Shown: in pieces, positions 1 through 8,600 of the stretch
Layout: each line of letters starts with the position of its first letter
How positions within the stretch are numbered: position 1 is the first letter of the stretch
Assembly: GCA_035540955.1 (NCBI GenBank)
Contig: DATLFP010000187.1
Coordinates: forward strand, 1-34,107
Source of the DNA: DATLFP01 sp035540955
GTDB lineage: Bacteria; Actinomycetota; Acidimicrobiia; Acidimicrobiales; CADCSY01
DNA length: 34,107 nucleotides
Direction of reading: 5' to 3'
Notes under the pieces: generated by a model
What the model was told of the DNA's origin: nothing
Seen by the model: only the letters and a program-made list of their open reading frames with translations
Databases searched by the model: none
Program-made: the position numbers and the translations under genes

Positions 1-1716
1 GCCACAGCCACGAAGGCGCTGCAGGAGCAGCTGGTCAACAAGGACCTGCCGTTCCTCTCGGCCCACCTCGGCACCGACTTCTCCTACTCGCTGTTGAAGG
101 GTCGCTCCAACTACCTGTGCCGCGCCGCGCTCGCCGACAGCGTGGCCCGCCACGCCCAGGGCGAGCTGCTCGATCGCGAGGGCATCGGCGTGTCGCGGCT
201 CACCGAGATCGTCGAGTGGAGCGTCACCTCCGAGACCGGCGACCGCGCCGACCTGCCCTTCACCGTCTCGAACGGCGAGTGGTCCTCGGTGTCGGTGGCG
301 GTCACCGAGTGCCCGGGCGGCGCCCGCTGCCAGTACGGCGACGTCTGCTTCGCGGAGGACGCCCGCGCCGCCGCCGCCGAGGCCGACGTCGTCGTGGTCA
401 ACACCCACCTCTACGGGATCGACCTCGCGACCGGCGGCGCCATCCTCCCCGACCACGACGTGCTGATCCTCGACGAGGCGCACGCCTTCGAGGACGTGGC
501 GGCGGACACCTTGGGCGTGACCGTCGGGCCCGGCCGGATCGAGCACCTCGCCCGCTCCTGCCGAAGCCTCTTCACCGGCGACCATCCGGCAATCGCCGGT
601 CTCGACTCGGCGGCCACCGCCTACGCGTCCGTGCTCGAGCCTCTCGCCGGCGAGCGGGTCGACCCGCAGGCGGGCGACGTGCTCACCGTCCTCGTGCAGA
701 TCGGCGAGGCGGCCACGCGCGCCGGTGCCGAGGCCCGCAAGCTCGACCTCGGCGGCGAGGTCGCCGGTCGGCGCGACCGCCTGGTCGCCGCCGCCGGTCA
801 CGTCGCCTCCGACGTCGGCGTGCTCGCCAACGCCGGCGAGGGTCGCGTGGTCTGGTGCGAGCGTGGCCCCGGCGGCCAGCCCGTGCTGCGGGTGGCGCCC
901 GTCGAGGTCGGTTCCGAGCTGCGAACCCGTCTGTTCGACGAGGAGCCCGGCGACGACCGGCACAAGCGCACCGTGGTGCTGGCCAGCGCCACGCTCGCCG
1001 TCGGCGGCCGGTTCGAGCCGGTGGCCGAGCAGCTCGGGGTCGACACCTACGACTCGATCGACGCCGGCAGCCCGTTCGACTACGCCGCCCAATCGCTCCT
1101 CTACTGCGCCGCCCACCTCCCCGAGCCCCGCAGCCCGCAGTTCGAGCCAGCCATGCTCGACGAGCTCGAGGCGCTGGTGGCGGCCGCCGGTGGGCGAACC
1201 CTGGCGCTGTTCACCAGCCGCCGGGCCATGGAGGCGGCGGCCGAGCGACTCGACGGCGACGGCCCGTTCCAGCTCCTGGTGCAGGACCGCCAGCCCCGCC
1301 CCGTGCTGCAGCGGGAGTTCCTCGGGGACGAGACGTCGGTGCTGCTCGCCACGATGGGCTTCTGGCAGGGGTTCGACGCGCCCGGTCGCACGTGCTCGCT
1401 CGTCGTGATCGACAAGCTGCCCTTCGCCCGGCCCGACGATCCGCTGTCCGAGGCTCGCCGCCAGGCGGCGACCCGGGCGCGTCGCAACGCCTTCGAGGCG
1501 GTCGACCTCCCCCGCGCCGCGATCCTCCTCGCCCAGGGGGCGGGCCGGCTGATCCGGAGCACGTCGGACCGGGGCGTCGTGGCGGTGATGGACCGCCGCC
1601 TCGCGACGGCCCGCTACCGGTGGACGCTGGTGCGATCGCTCCCGCCGATGCGGCGGACGAAGGATCCCGCCGAGGTGCGCGAGTTTCTGGCCGCCATCGC
1701 CGCGAACGACGCGTGA
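1..1716 (+). CDS. DinG/XPD-type ATP-dependent DNA helicase, 5'-truncated
   Basis: The frame is open from base 1, so the start and the Walker A motif lie outside the window; 571 residues are visible. It opens with a helicase motif Ia-like stretch (ATATKALQEQLV). Four Cys codons at 118, 310, 328 and 346 (YLC, then CPGG..C..VC) match the 4Fe-4S cluster ligands of the XPD/DinG superfamily 2 helicases. A DEAH box is encoded at 472-483 (LILDEAHAF). The C-terminal half carries the SASATL-type motif (VVLASATLAVGG), a GFWQGFDAPG segment and a QGAGRLIRS motif VI. Such enzymes are 5'-3' DNA helicases used in repair and in removing R-loops or other structures. The next gene starts 20 nt downstream. The family call is firm; whether it is true DinG or a related YoaA-like paralogue cannot be settled from the fragment. 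Confidence 0.92.
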   Translation, partial: ATATKALQEQLVNKDLPFLSAHLGTDFSYSLLKGRSNYLCRAALADSVARHAQGELLDREGIGVSRLTEIVEWSVTSETGDRADLPFTVSNGEWSSVSVAVTECPGGARCQYGDVCFAEDARAAAAEADVVVVNTHLYGIDLATGGAILPDHDVLILDEAHAFEDVAADTLGVTVGPGRIEHLARSCRSLFTGDHPAIAGLDSAATAYASVLEPLAGERVDPQAGDVLTVLVQIGEAATRAGAEARKLDLGGEVAGRRDRLVAAAGHVASDVGVLANAGEGRVVWCERGPGGQPVLRVAPVEVGSELRTRLFDEEPGDDRHKRTVVLASATLAVGGRFEPVAEQLGVDTYDSIDAGSPFDYAAQSLLYCAAHLPEPRSPQFEPAMLDELEALVAAAGGRTLALFTSRRAMEAAAERLDGDGPFQLLVQDRQPRPVLQREFLGDETSVLLATMGFWQGFDAPGRTCSLVVIDKLPFARPDDPLSEARRQAATRARRNAFEAVDLPRAAILLAQGAGRLIRSTSDRGVVAVMDRRLATARYRWTLVRSLPPMRRTKDPAEVREFLAAIAANDA

Positions 1717-1736
1717 TGTCGCCACACTGATCCGTC

Positions 1737-3461
1737 GTGCCGGCGGACGACGAGACCGACCACGAGCGGCCGGGCCGGCGCGGGCGGCGCCTGGCCGTCG
1801 CCGGCGCGCTCCTGGCCGTGTGGGCGGTGGTCGCCGCCGGCGCCGGGCTGTGGTCGCTGCTCGACGACGACGACCCGCCGCTGTTCGGTGGCCGCCTCGC
1901 CGAGCAGATCCCGCCGGAGGCGTTCGTCGACGCCGTCGCCCGCCGGTGGGCCGCGGCGTGGGCCGGCGGCGACACCGTGGTGATGGCGGCGATCGCCCGG
2001 CCGCCGGCCAAGGGGCTGGCCGAGGCGGTGATGGCCTTCGGGAGCGGGCTCGGGGTCACCGCCCTGCAGGCGAGCCCGGGCGCATCGGTGATCGAGGGCC
2101 GCCAGGCGTCGGTGCCGGTCGAGGTGGTCGTCGACGTCGATGGCGTCGGCTCGTGGCGCTACTCGACCGAGGTGGCGCTGGTGCTGCCGCCGGAGGCCCG
2201 GGCGTCGGCGTGGCAGGTCGACTGGTCGCCGGCCGCGCTCCACCCGGCGATCACCGACGACCTCCGGCTGTCGGTGCACCGCGAGCTTCCGCCCCGCGCC
2301 GCGCTCCTCGCCGCCGACGGCACCCCGCTCTCGGGGCCCGGCGCCGACCCGCCCCGGGGGCTCGCCGTCCAGCTCATCGGGCGGCTCGGATCGGCCGAGG
2401 CGGCTGGCGAGCACCGGCGCCCGGGCGACCTCGTCGGGGTGTCGGGCCTGCACGCCGCGTTCGACGACGACCTCGGCGGCTCGCCGTCCGGTGAGGTCCG
2501 TCTCGTCGACGCCACCGGCGCGGTCGTGGCGGTGCTCGACCGGATCGAGGGCCGTCCGTCGGCCGACGTGCGCACCTCGATCGACCTGGAGGTGCAGCGG
2601 ACGGCGGAGTCGGTGCTCGGCGGTGTGGACGGCGCCGCCGCGCTCGTGGCCGTGAGGCCCTCGACAGGCGAGGTGCTGGCCAGCGTCAGCCACCCGGTCC
2701 AGGGCTTCAACCGGGCCTTGCAGGGCCGATACCCCCCGGGGTCCACGTTCAAGGTCGTCACGACCGCCGCGCTCCTCGCGTCGGGCACCACGCCCGACAC
2801 CCCGACGTCGTGTCCCGAGGTGGCGCGCGTCGGCGGCCGAGAGTTCCGCAACGCCGAAGGCGCCGCCCTCGGCGACATCCCCTTCCGGCGCGCCTTCTAC
2901 GAGAGCTGCAACACGGCGTTCGTGCAGCTGTCGACGACGATCGAGGGGGCGGCGCTCGTCGCCGCCGCCGAGCGGTTCGGGCTCAACGTCGACCCCCCGC
3001 TCGAGGTGCCGGCGATGGCGTCGAGCTTCCCGGAGCCCGGCGGGGCCGTCGACCAGGCGTCCGCCGCCATCGGCCAGGGCCGGGTGCTGGTCACCCCCCT
3101 GCAGATGGCATCGGTGGCGGCCACGGTGGCGGCCGGCGCCCACCGGCCGCTCACGGTCCGGGCCGTCGAGGCGCCGGTGCCCGGCGACCCGCTGGACCCG
3201 TCGGTCGCCGGGCCCCTCCAGGAGCTCATGCGGCTGGTCGTCGCGCAGGGCACGGGGACGCGGGCGCAGCTCCCGCCGCCGCCCGTCGGAGGGAAGACCG
3301 GCACCGCCGAGTTCGGTACGGAGCGCCCGCCCCGCACGCACGCCTGGTTCATCGGCTTCCGGGGCGATCTGGCGGTGGCGGTCGTGGTCGAGGACGCCGA
3401 CGGCTTCGGCGGCACGATCGCCGCCCCGCTCGCCCGCGAGGTCCTCCGCCTCGGCCGCTGA
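1737..3461 (+). CDS. Penicillin-binding protein, transpeptidase with MecA-like N-terminal domain
   Basis: A 574-residue membrane-anchored peptidoglycan transpeptidase. One N-terminal membrane anchor (about residues 19-42) follows a charged cytoplasmic tail. Next comes an NTF2/MecA-N-like domain (about 50-160, with the pattern PPEAFVDAVARRWAAAW), a dimerisation-like linker, and the transpeptidase domain. All three active-site motifs are present: SxxK as S336-T-F-K339 (PPGSTFK), SxN as S390-C-N392, and KTG as K520-T-G (GGKTGTAEF). It should therefore be an active, beta-lactam-binding class B enzyme acting outside the membrane. The GTG start lies 20 nt after the helicase stop; no strong ribosome-binding site is visible. 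It ends just before a long palindrome shared with the convergent phoH gene. The exact PBP class (PbpA-like or PBP2a-like) is not resolved. Confidence 0.93.
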   Translation: MPADDETDHERPGRRGRRLAVAGALLAVWAVVAAGAGLWSLLDDDDPPLFGGRLAEQIPPEAFVDAVARRWAAAWAGGDTVVMAAIARPPAKGLAEAVMAFGSGLGVTALQASPGASVIEGRQASVPVEVVVDVDGVGSWRYSTEVALVLPPEARASAWQVDWSPAALHPAITDDLRLSVHRELPPRAALLAADGTPLSGPGADPPRGLAVQLIGRLGSAEAAGEHRRPGDLVGVSGLHAAFDDDLGGSPSGEVRLVDATGAVVAVLDRIEGRPSADVRTSIDLEVQRTAESVLGGVDGAAALVAVRPSTGEVLASVSHPVQGFNRALQGRYPPGSTFKVVTTAALLASGTTPDTPTSCPEVARVGGREFRNAEGAALGDIPFRRAFYESCNTAFVQLSTTIEGAALVAAAERFGLNVDPPLEVPAMASSFPEPGGAVDQASAAIGQGRVLVTPLQMASVAATVAAGAHRPLTVRAVEAPVPGDPLDPSVAGPLQELMRLVVAQGTGTRAQLPPPPVGGKTGTAEFGTERPPRTHAWFIGFRGDLAVAVVVEDADGFGGTIAAPLAREVLRLGR

Positions 3462-3477
3462 CGCGCCCTTGCCGACC

Positions 3478-3530
3478 CGCGTCTTGTGGCGGTTCCTTTC
3501 GCCTCGCGAAAGGAACCGCCACAAGACGCG
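3478..3530. terminator. 25-bp perfect palindrome between convergent genes (copy A)
   Basis: Arms 3478-3502 and 3506-3530 are perfectly complementary, with a 3-nt loop (CTC). It lies between the stop of the PBP gene and the stop of the convergent phoH-like gene, so it can serve as a terminator for both strands. There is no U-tract. The outer part begins CGCGTCTTGTGGC. A second copy of the same element lies at 17358-17404 and differs by compensated base pairs, which supports a structural role. Confidence 0.8.
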
Positions 3531-3533
3531 ACG

Positions 3534-4937
3534 TCAGTCGAGGAGAGAGGTGACGAGCGCGGCGACGGCGCTGCGCTCGGAGCGGGTGAAGGTGACGTGC
3601 CCGAAGATCGGGTGGCCCCGCAGCGCCTCGATCACCGACACCACGCCGTCGTGGCGGCCGACCCGGAGGTTGTCGCGCTGCGCGACGTCGTGGGTCAGGA
3701 CCACGCGCGAGCCGGTGCCGAGCCGGGACAGGGCGGTGAGCAGCACCATGCGCTCGAGGTTCTGGGCCTCGTCGATGATCACGAAGGAGTCGGTGAGGGT
3801 TCGGCCCCGGATGTGGGTCAGGGGGAGGATCTCCAGCAGCCCCTGGCTGAGCACGGCGTCGATCACGTGCGGCCCGGTGATCGCCTCGAGGGCATCGACC
3901 ACCGCCGAGCCCCACGGCGACATCTTCTCCGACTCCGACCCCGGCAGGTAGCCGAGCTCCTGGCCGCCGACGGCGAAGATGGGCCGGAACACGAGCAGCC
4001 GCTTGTGGGTCCGCTGCTCGAGCACGGCGTCGAGGCCGGCGGCGAGGGCGAGGACGCTCTTGCCGGTGCCGGCGGCGCCGCCGAGGCTGACGATCTCCAC
4101 GCTCGGGTCGGCGAGGATGTCGATGGCGATCCGCTGCTCCGCGCTGCGGCCGTGCACGTCGAACAGCGACCGGTCGCCGCGCACGAGGTGCAGCCGCTTG
4201 TCGTCGCGGATGCGGCCGAGCGCCGACTGGGAGCCCGACGACAGCGCGAGGCCGGTGTTGACCGGCAGGTCGCGGGCGGCGTCGAGGTCGATGACCCGTT
4301 CGGCGAACAGGGCGTTGATGTCGGCCTGGCTGACCTCGAGCTCGACCATGCCCGGCCAGCTCGTGTCGGACGCGAGCTCGTTGCGGTACTCGTCGGCCTC
4401 GAGCCCGACGATGCTCGCCTTCAGTCGGAGCGGCAGGTCCTTCGTCACGACCGTCACGAACCGCCCCTCGTTGGCGAGGTTCCGGGCAACGGCGAGGATG
4501 CGACCGTCGCCGTCGGCGGTCTGCAGGGCGGCGGGGAGCCCGGTCGAGTCCTGGTGGTTGAGCTCGACCCGGAGGGTGCCGCCGGCGTCGTTGATCGGCA
4601 GCGGCTGCACGAGGGAGCCGTGCTCGAGGCGCAGGTCTTCCAGCGCCCGCAGCGCCTGGCGGGCCGCCCACCCGAGCTCGGGGTGGTTGCGCTTCGACTC
4701 GAGCTCGGTGAGCACGACGACGGGCAGCACCACCTCGTGCTCCTCGAACCGGGCCATCGCCAGCGGGTCCGAGAGCAGCACCGACGTGTCGAGGACGTAG
4801 GTCCTGCTCGGCGGCCGCTTCGTGCGGGAGGCTCGGCTCACCCCCTCCTGCTTCCGGGCGCGCGCAGTCGGAGAGGAGGAGACAGACGAAGGCACAGGAC
4901 CCCCAGGTCGCCGTTTCGTTCGGTCGTCGGTGAGCAC
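3534..4937 (-). CDS. PhoH2-type protein: PIN domain fused to PhoH ATPase
   Basis: A 467-residue two-domain protein. The PIN nuclease domain (about residues 45-175) begins YVLDTSVLLSD with D50 and has further acidic residues at ADGDGR (142-144) and TKD (167). The PhoH P-loop ATPase follows, with Walker A GAAGTGKS at 287-294 and Walker B VIIDEAQN around 386-393. This is the layout of mycobacterial PhoH2 (Rv1095 type), for which RNA unwinding coupled to RNase activity is described. The GTG start at 4937 has no good ribosome-binding site. An internal GTG at residue 33, just after an AGGAGGGG run, is a possible alternative that keeps the whole PIN domain. The gene lies 25 nt after the GNAT gene on the same strand. 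I see no PhoAT-like antitoxin overlapping it. Confidence 0.93.
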   Translation of the reverse strand: MLTDDRTKRRPGGPVPSSVSSSPTARARKQEGVSRASRTKRPPSRTYVLDTSVLLSDPLAMARFEEHEVVLPVVVLTELESKRNHPELGWAARQALRALEDLRLEHGSLVQPLPINDAGGTLRVELNHQDSTGLPAALQTADGDGRILAVARNLANEGRFVTVVTKDLPLRLKASIVGLEADEYRNELASDTSWPGMVELEVSQADINALFAERVIDLDAARDLPVNTGLALSSGSQSALGRIRDDKRLHLVRGDRSLFDVHGRSAEQRIAIDILADPSVEIVSLGGAAGTGKSVLALAAGLDAVLEQRTHKRLLVFRPIFAVGGQELGYLPGSESEKMSPWGSAVVDALEAITGPHVIDAVLSQGLLEILPLTHIRGRTLTDSFVIIDEAQNLERMVLLTALSRLGTGSRVVLTHDVAQRDNLRVGRHDGVVSVIEALRGHPIFGHVTFTRSERSAVAALVTSLLD

Positions 4938-4962
4938 CGGACCACTGACGGCAATCGTGACC

Positions 4963-5487
4963 TCAGCCGCGCGGCGGGTGGTGGATGGTGAGCACGAAGC
5001 AGCGGAGATCGACGTCGTCGCTGATGAACCAGTCGCGCTCGGGTGCTCGTACGAAGCCGAGCCGCTCGTAGAGACGGTGGGCGGCGACCATCATGTGGTT
5101 GGACAGCAGGACGAGACGAGCCTTGCCGGCGTCCACCGCGAGGTCGACGCACCGGCGGACGAGCGCCTCGCCGATCCCGCGGCCCTGGTGGTCGGGATCG
5201 ACGACCAGCATCCGGAACTCCGCTTCGTCCTCGGTGCACAGGTCGGCCCATGGCCCGCCGGGACCGGGCACGTAGGCCGCGCCACCGACGACTCGGCCGT
5301 CGTCGACGGCGACGAGCACCATGCAGGTCTCCATCCGTCCACGCACGTCGCGCAGCTGCTCGACGTAGGTGCCGCCCTCCGTCGCGCCGATCGCCTCGTA
5401 CACCGCGACGGTTAGTGCGCCCAGCGCGTCGGCTTCGTCGTCGCGTATCTCCCGTATCTCCACCGGCCGATCCTCACCTGCGATCAT
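4963..5487 (-). CDS. GNAT-family N-acetyltransferase
   Basis: A single GNAT domain of about 165-175 residues. The acetyl-CoA-binding motif A is plain (MLVVDPDHQGRGIGEALVRR), followed by a beta5-like segment (ARLVLLSNH) and the motif B pattern AAHRLYERLGFVRAPERDW. The substrate cannot be told. The start is uncertain: ATG 5487 gives MIAGEDRPVEIRE, while GTG 5463 starts right at the domain (VEIREI) and has a purine-rich AGGTGAGG about nine bases upstream. With either, the gene is divergent from the membrane-protein gene starting at 5498. It probably forms a transcript with the PhoH2 gene 25 nt downstream. Confidence 0.88.
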   Translation of the reverse strand: MIAGEDRPVEIREIRDDEADALGALTVAVYEAIGATEGGTYVEQLRDVRGRMETCMVLVAVDDGRVVGGAAYVPGPGGPWADLCTEDEAEFRMLVVDPDHQGRGIGEALVRRCVDLAVDAGKARLVLLSNHMMVAAHRLYERLGFVRAPERDWFISDDVDLRCFVLTIHHPPRG

Positions 5488-5497
5488 CGGCACCATC

Positions 5498-7186
5498 GTG
5501 ACCGAGCGGACCTGGACGCGGGCGGCGCTCGGCATCGTGCTGCTGCCATTCGGGGTGTCCGCCGTCGCGCTCGTGCTCGGCGCCGGCGACTACCTGCCCG
5601 TCTCCGACCACGCCCTGATCGAGATGCGGGTCCGCGACATCGGCACGCACCCGGTGCTCACCGGCCTCTACTCCCGCAACGACTGGTCGCACCCCGGCCC
5701 GCTGTACTTCTACGTCCTCGCACCGCTGTACCGGCTCGCCGGCAGCGCGTCGATCGCCGTCAACCTCGGCGCCCTGCTGATCAACGCGACGTCCATCGTC
5801 GGCATGGCGGTGGTGGCGAGGCGCCGCGGTGGCGTACCGCTGCTCCTGGTCACGCTTGCCGCGTGCGCGCTGGTCGTTCGGACCCTTGGCGTCGACTTCG
5901 TGAGCGACCCGTGGAACACCTACGTCACCGTGCTCCCCTTCGGGCTGCTGGTGTTCCTGGTCTGGGCCATGGCGTGCGGCGAGACGTGGGCGCTGCCGGT
6001 GGGCGCGGTCGCTGCCTCGTTCCTGGCCCAGACCCACGTCGGCTTCCTGGTGCTCGCCGTGCCGCTCTTCGCGGTGGGCGCCGCGTGGCTCGCCGCGACC
6101 CGCGGCCGCGACACGTGGCCGGCGGCGGCGTGGGCGGCGGGGCTGCTGGCGCTGGTCTGGTCGCCGGTCGTCGTCGACCTGGTGACGGGCACGACCGGCA
6201 ACCTCGGGGTGGCCTACGACTGGTTCCGCCACGGTGGCGACGACGCCCACTCCGTCCTCGAGGGCTGGCGGGTGGTCAGCGGGCAGCTCGAGGTCCCGCC
6301 GGAGTGGCTGGTGGCGCACCGGGAGCCGTTGTGGCTGACCGGCGAGCCGGTGTTCCTCTACCAGACGCCGCGGCCGCTGCTCGTCCCGCTCGTTGCGCTC
6401 TCGGCGTGGTGGTTCCGCCGGCGTGGCGAGGGCGACGGCCTGCGCCTCCTCGCCGCGTTCGGGCTCACGTTCGCGCTCGCGGTCGTGGCCGTCTGGCGCA
6501 CCGTCGGGCTCGCCTTCGACTATCGGTTGCGGTGGACGTGGGTCGTCGGCCTCCTGAGCGCCGTCGTCGTCGCGTGGGCGGCCGCGACCTGGCGGCGCCG
6601 GGAGGTGACGGCCCTCGCGGTCGCCGCCCTGATCGGGGCCAGCAGCGTGAGCGCGGCCGTCGCAGCCCGCGGGGAGACACCGCGGCAGGCGGACACCGCG
6701 GTGCTCGCCGCCCTCCTCCCGGGGGTGCTCGCGGCCGTCGGCGACGACCCCGCCCAGGTCGTCGTGCACGGCGGCGGCTACGCCGGCGCGTCGTGGTACA
6801 CGCGCAGCCTCGTGCTCCTGCTCGAGCGGCGGGGCGTGGCGGCCCGCATGCTCCCCGACGAGCGTCCGGTCGTGGGACCCCACCGGGTCGTCGGCCCCGC
6901 CCCCGTCAGCCACACCTTCGTCGTGGCCGTCGACGGCGAGATCGAGCGCTGGGACCGCGACCCCGGGGTCCGGCGGGTGGCGTCGTGGACCTCGGTCACC
7001 GACGACCAGCGCCGGGCCCACGACCGGCTCGTGGCCCGCCTCGACCGGTCGGTGGCGGCGGGCACGATGGCGCCGGTCGAGCGGGCGATGGTGCTCCACG
7101 AGCGGGGCCTGGCCACCCTCGACGAGGCGGTGGCGTGGGCGGTCGCCGTCTACCTGGAGACCGATCCACCGCAAATCCCGACCTGA
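5498..7186 (+). CDS. Multi-spanning GT-C/GT39-like membrane protein
   Basis: A 562-residue integral membrane protein with roughly ten hydrophobic helices up to about residue 410, then a soluble tail of about 150 residues. The first loop (SDHALIEMRVRDIG) places acidic residues just after helix 1, and DWSHPGPLYFYVLAPLYRL follows, the arrangement seen in GT-C-fold glycosyltransferases of the GT39/ArnT type that use polyprenyl-phosphate sugars. The acceptor and sugar are unknown. GTG 5498 was chosen because it begins a short charged tail (TERTWTR) just before helix 1; the frame is open further upstream only across the opposite-strand acetyltransferase start. GTG 5537 would also leave most of helix 1. 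No clear -10 lies at the right distance from 5498. It could be a GT39 relative without activity. Confidence 0.75.
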   Translation: MTERTWTRAALGIVLLPFGVSAVALVLGAGDYLPVSDHALIEMRVRDIGTHPVLTGLYSRNDWSHPGPLYFYVLAPLYRLAGSASIAVNLGALLINATSIVGMAVVARRRGGVPLLLVTLAACALVVRTLGVDFVSDPWNTYVTVLPFGLLVFLVWAMACGETWALPVGAVAASFLAQTHVGFLVLAVPLFAVGAAWLAATRGRDTWPAAAWAAGLLALVWSPVVVDLVTGTTGNLGVAYDWFRHGGDDAHSVLEGWRVVSGQLEVPPEWLVAHREPLWLTGEPVFLYQTPRPLLVPLVALSAWWFRRRGEGDGLRLLAAFGLTFALAVVAVWRTVGLAFDYRLRWTWVVGLLSAVVVAWAAATWRRREVTALAVAALIGASSVSAAVAARGETPRQADTAVLAALLPGVLAAVGDDPAQVVVHGGGYAGASWYTRSLVLLLERRGVAARMLPDERPVVGPHRVVGPAPVSHTFVVAVDGEIERWDRDPGVRRVASWTSVTDDQRRAHDRLVARLDRSVAAGTMAPVERAMVLHERGLATLDEAVAWAVAVYLETDPPQIPT

Positions 7187-7213
7187 CAGGTCGCATTTCG
7201 GTCCGCGGGTCGC

Positions 7214-7219
7214 TAGGTT
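7214..7219 (+). promoter_or_regulatory. -10 element TAGGTT of the peroxiredoxin gene, leaderless spacing
   Basis: TAGGTT is followed by 7 nt and then ATG 7227, so transcription would begin at or next to the start codon. No Shine-Dalgarno sequence lies in the gap. No convincing -35 is seen; TCGCAT sits 17 nt upstream of the hexamer. Confidence 0.5.
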
Positions 7220-7226
7220 CGCCGGC

Positions 7227-7868
7227 ATGTCCATCCGGATCAACGACGACGCCCCCGACTTCACCGCCGACACCACCGAGGGGAAGCTCTCCTTCCACGA
7301 GTGGAAGGGCGACAGCTGGGCCGTGCTGTTCTCCCATCCCAAGGACTTCACGCCGGTGTGCACGACCGAGCTCGGCGCCGTGGCCGGCCTGAAGTCGGAG
7401 TTCGACAAGCGGGGTGTGAAGGTCATCGGCCTGTCGGTCGACCCCGTCGACTCCCACGGCGAGTGGGCCGGCGACATCAAGGACGTCACCGGCAACGAGC
7501 TGAACTTCCCGCTCATCGCCGACCCCACCCACGAGATCGCCGAGAAGTACGACATGCTCCCGGCCTCGGCGGGCACCGACCTCGCCGAGGTGCTCACCGT
7601 GCGCTCGGTGTACGTGATCGGTCCCGACAACAAGATCAAGCTGTCGCTCACCTATCCGGCGTCGACGGGCCGCAACTTCGACGAGCTCATCCGTGTCATC
7701 GACTCGCTGCAGCTCACCGCGAAGCACTCCGTCGCCACCCCCGCCAACTGGAAGCAGGGCGAGGACGTGATCATCGCCAACTCGGTGAACGACGAGGACG
7801 CGAAGGCCAAGTTCGGCTCCTACGACGCCAAGAAGCCCTACCTGCGCGTCACCAAGCAGCCCTCGTGA
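7227..7868 (+). CDS. 1-Cys peroxiredoxin (Prx6 type)
   Basis: A 213-residue thiol peroxidase of the AhpC/TSA superfamily. The peroxidatic cysteine is C45 in DFTPVCTTE, the Prx6-type signature. It is the only cysteine in the protein, so no resolving Cys is available and an outside thiol must recycle the sulfenic acid. The long C-terminal extension (VATPANWKQGEDVI) is typical of the Prx6 group. Length is normal for the family. It is probably cytosolic and reduces hydrogen peroxide and organic hydroperoxides. The ATG start is supported by TAGGTT placed 7 nt upstream. A terminator-like hairpin follows at 7882-7911. Confidence 0.96.
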   Translation: MSIRINDDAPDFTADTTEGKLSFHEWKGDSWAVLFSHPKDFTPVCTTELGAVAGLKSEFDKRGVKVIGLSVDPVDSHGEWAGDIKDVTGNELNFPLIADPTHEIAEKYDMLPASAGTDLAEVLTVRSVYVIGPDNKIKLSLTYPASTGRNFDELIRVIDSLQLTAKHSVATPANWKQGEDVIIANSVNDEDAKAKFGSYDAKKPYLRVTKQPS

Positions 7869-7881
7869 TCCGTTCTCGGCA

Positions 7882-7911
7882 CCGGACAGCGCGGTCTACC
7901 GCGCTCTCCGG
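7882..7911 (+). terminator. Hairpin after the peroxiredoxin gene
   Basis: 13-bp arms CCGGACAGCGCGG (7882-7894) and CCGCGCTCTCCGG (7899-7911) pair with one mismatch around a TCTA loop. It starts 14 nt after the peroxiredoxin stop and ends 35 nt before the next start. There is no T-run, as is usual in GC-rich actinobacteria. Confidence 0.6.
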
Positions 7912-7946
7912 TAGCGAGAGCGAGGGGGTGGGGTAGACCGGCGGGT

Positions 7947-8600
7947 GTGAGCGTCACCTTCTGGAGCGATGTCGGCTGCCCGTGGGCGACCCTCGCCGTG
8001 TGGCGGTGGCACGAGGAGTGCCGCCGCGCCGGGCTGCCGGTCGAGATCGATCACCGGGCCTTCCCGCTCGAGCTGCTCAACCACCGGTCCACACCCAAGC
8101 AGGTGCTCGACGCCGAGGTCCCGGTGGTGGGGGCCCTCGAGCCGGGCTTCGGCTTCCGGCTGTGGAGCCAGCCCGACTGGCAGTGGCCGGTCACGACCCT
8201 TCCCGCGATCGAGGCGGTGCAGGCGGCGAAGGAGCAGTCGCTCGCCGCCTCGACCGCCCTCGACCTCGCGCTGCGCCGGGCGTTGTTCGTCGACAGCCGC
8301 TGCATCTCGATGGAGCACGTGATCGCCGACGTCGCCGGCACCGTGGACGGCCTCGACGTCGACGCCCTCTTCGAGGCGGTGCGCAGCGGCCGCCCCCGGC
8401 GCCGCGTCGCCGAGGACCTGGAGGAGGCCCGGAGCGACGACGTGCAGGGGAGCCCGCACGTGTTCGTCGGCGACCGGTCGATGGCGAACCCCGGCATCGA
8501 GATGCACTGGGAGGGCACGCCCGGCGAGGGCGGCTACCCGGTGGTCGACTCCGACGACTCTTCGGTGTACGGCGCGCTGATCGCGACCGCATCGTCGTAG
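7947..8600 (+). CDS. DsbA/FrnE-like thioredoxin-fold protein with a single active-site Cys
   Basis: A 217-residue protein starting MSVTFWSDVGCPWA. The DSBA-like domain pattern is clear: an N-terminal beta strand then CPWA, a helical insert, and the C-terminal part with GSPHVFVGDRSMANPGI, where the cis-Pro loop (SPHVF) is expected. The second active-site cysteine is replaced by Ala (C11-P-W-A14), so it is not a classical dithiol oxidase. It may use a glutathione- or mycothiol-like partner or act as an isomerase, as several cytosolic members of this family do. There is no signal peptide. The GTG start has TAGACC 7 nt upstream, a weak -10. The 3' end overlaps the convergent Lgt gene by 67 bp. 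Confidence 0.85.
   Translation: MSVTFWSDVGCPWATLAVWRWHEECRRAGLPVEIDHRAFPLELLNHRSTPKQVLDAEVPVVGALEPGFGFRLWSQPDWQWPVTTLPAIEAVQAAKEQSLAASTALDLALRRALFVDSRCISMEHVIADVAGTVDGLDVDALFEAVRSGRPRRRVAEDLEEARSDDVQGSPHVFVGDRSMANPGIEMHWEGTPGEGGYPVVDSDDSSVYGALIATASS

Noticed and set aside
1614..3524. Long minus-strand open frame opposite the penicillin-binding protein
   Set aside because: Its composition is low-complexity, rich in Arg, His and Gly, and the plus strand holds a fully motif-supported transpeptidase.
3478..3530. Palindromes A and B as ends of a mobile element or a dif-like recombination site
   Set aside because: There are no flanking duplications or linked recombinase, and both copies sit between facing stop codons, where a terminator is simpler.
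3486..4991. Plus-strand 501-codon frame opposite phoH2
   Set aside because: It is a mirror of the phoH2 codons; PIN and Walker motifs are on the minus strand.
8534..8600. Frameshift explaining the overlap of the DsbA-like and Lgt-like genes
   Set aside because: Both proteins keep family-like C termini up to the overlap, and two other convergent pairs (11329-11366, 29086-29147) overlap in the same way.
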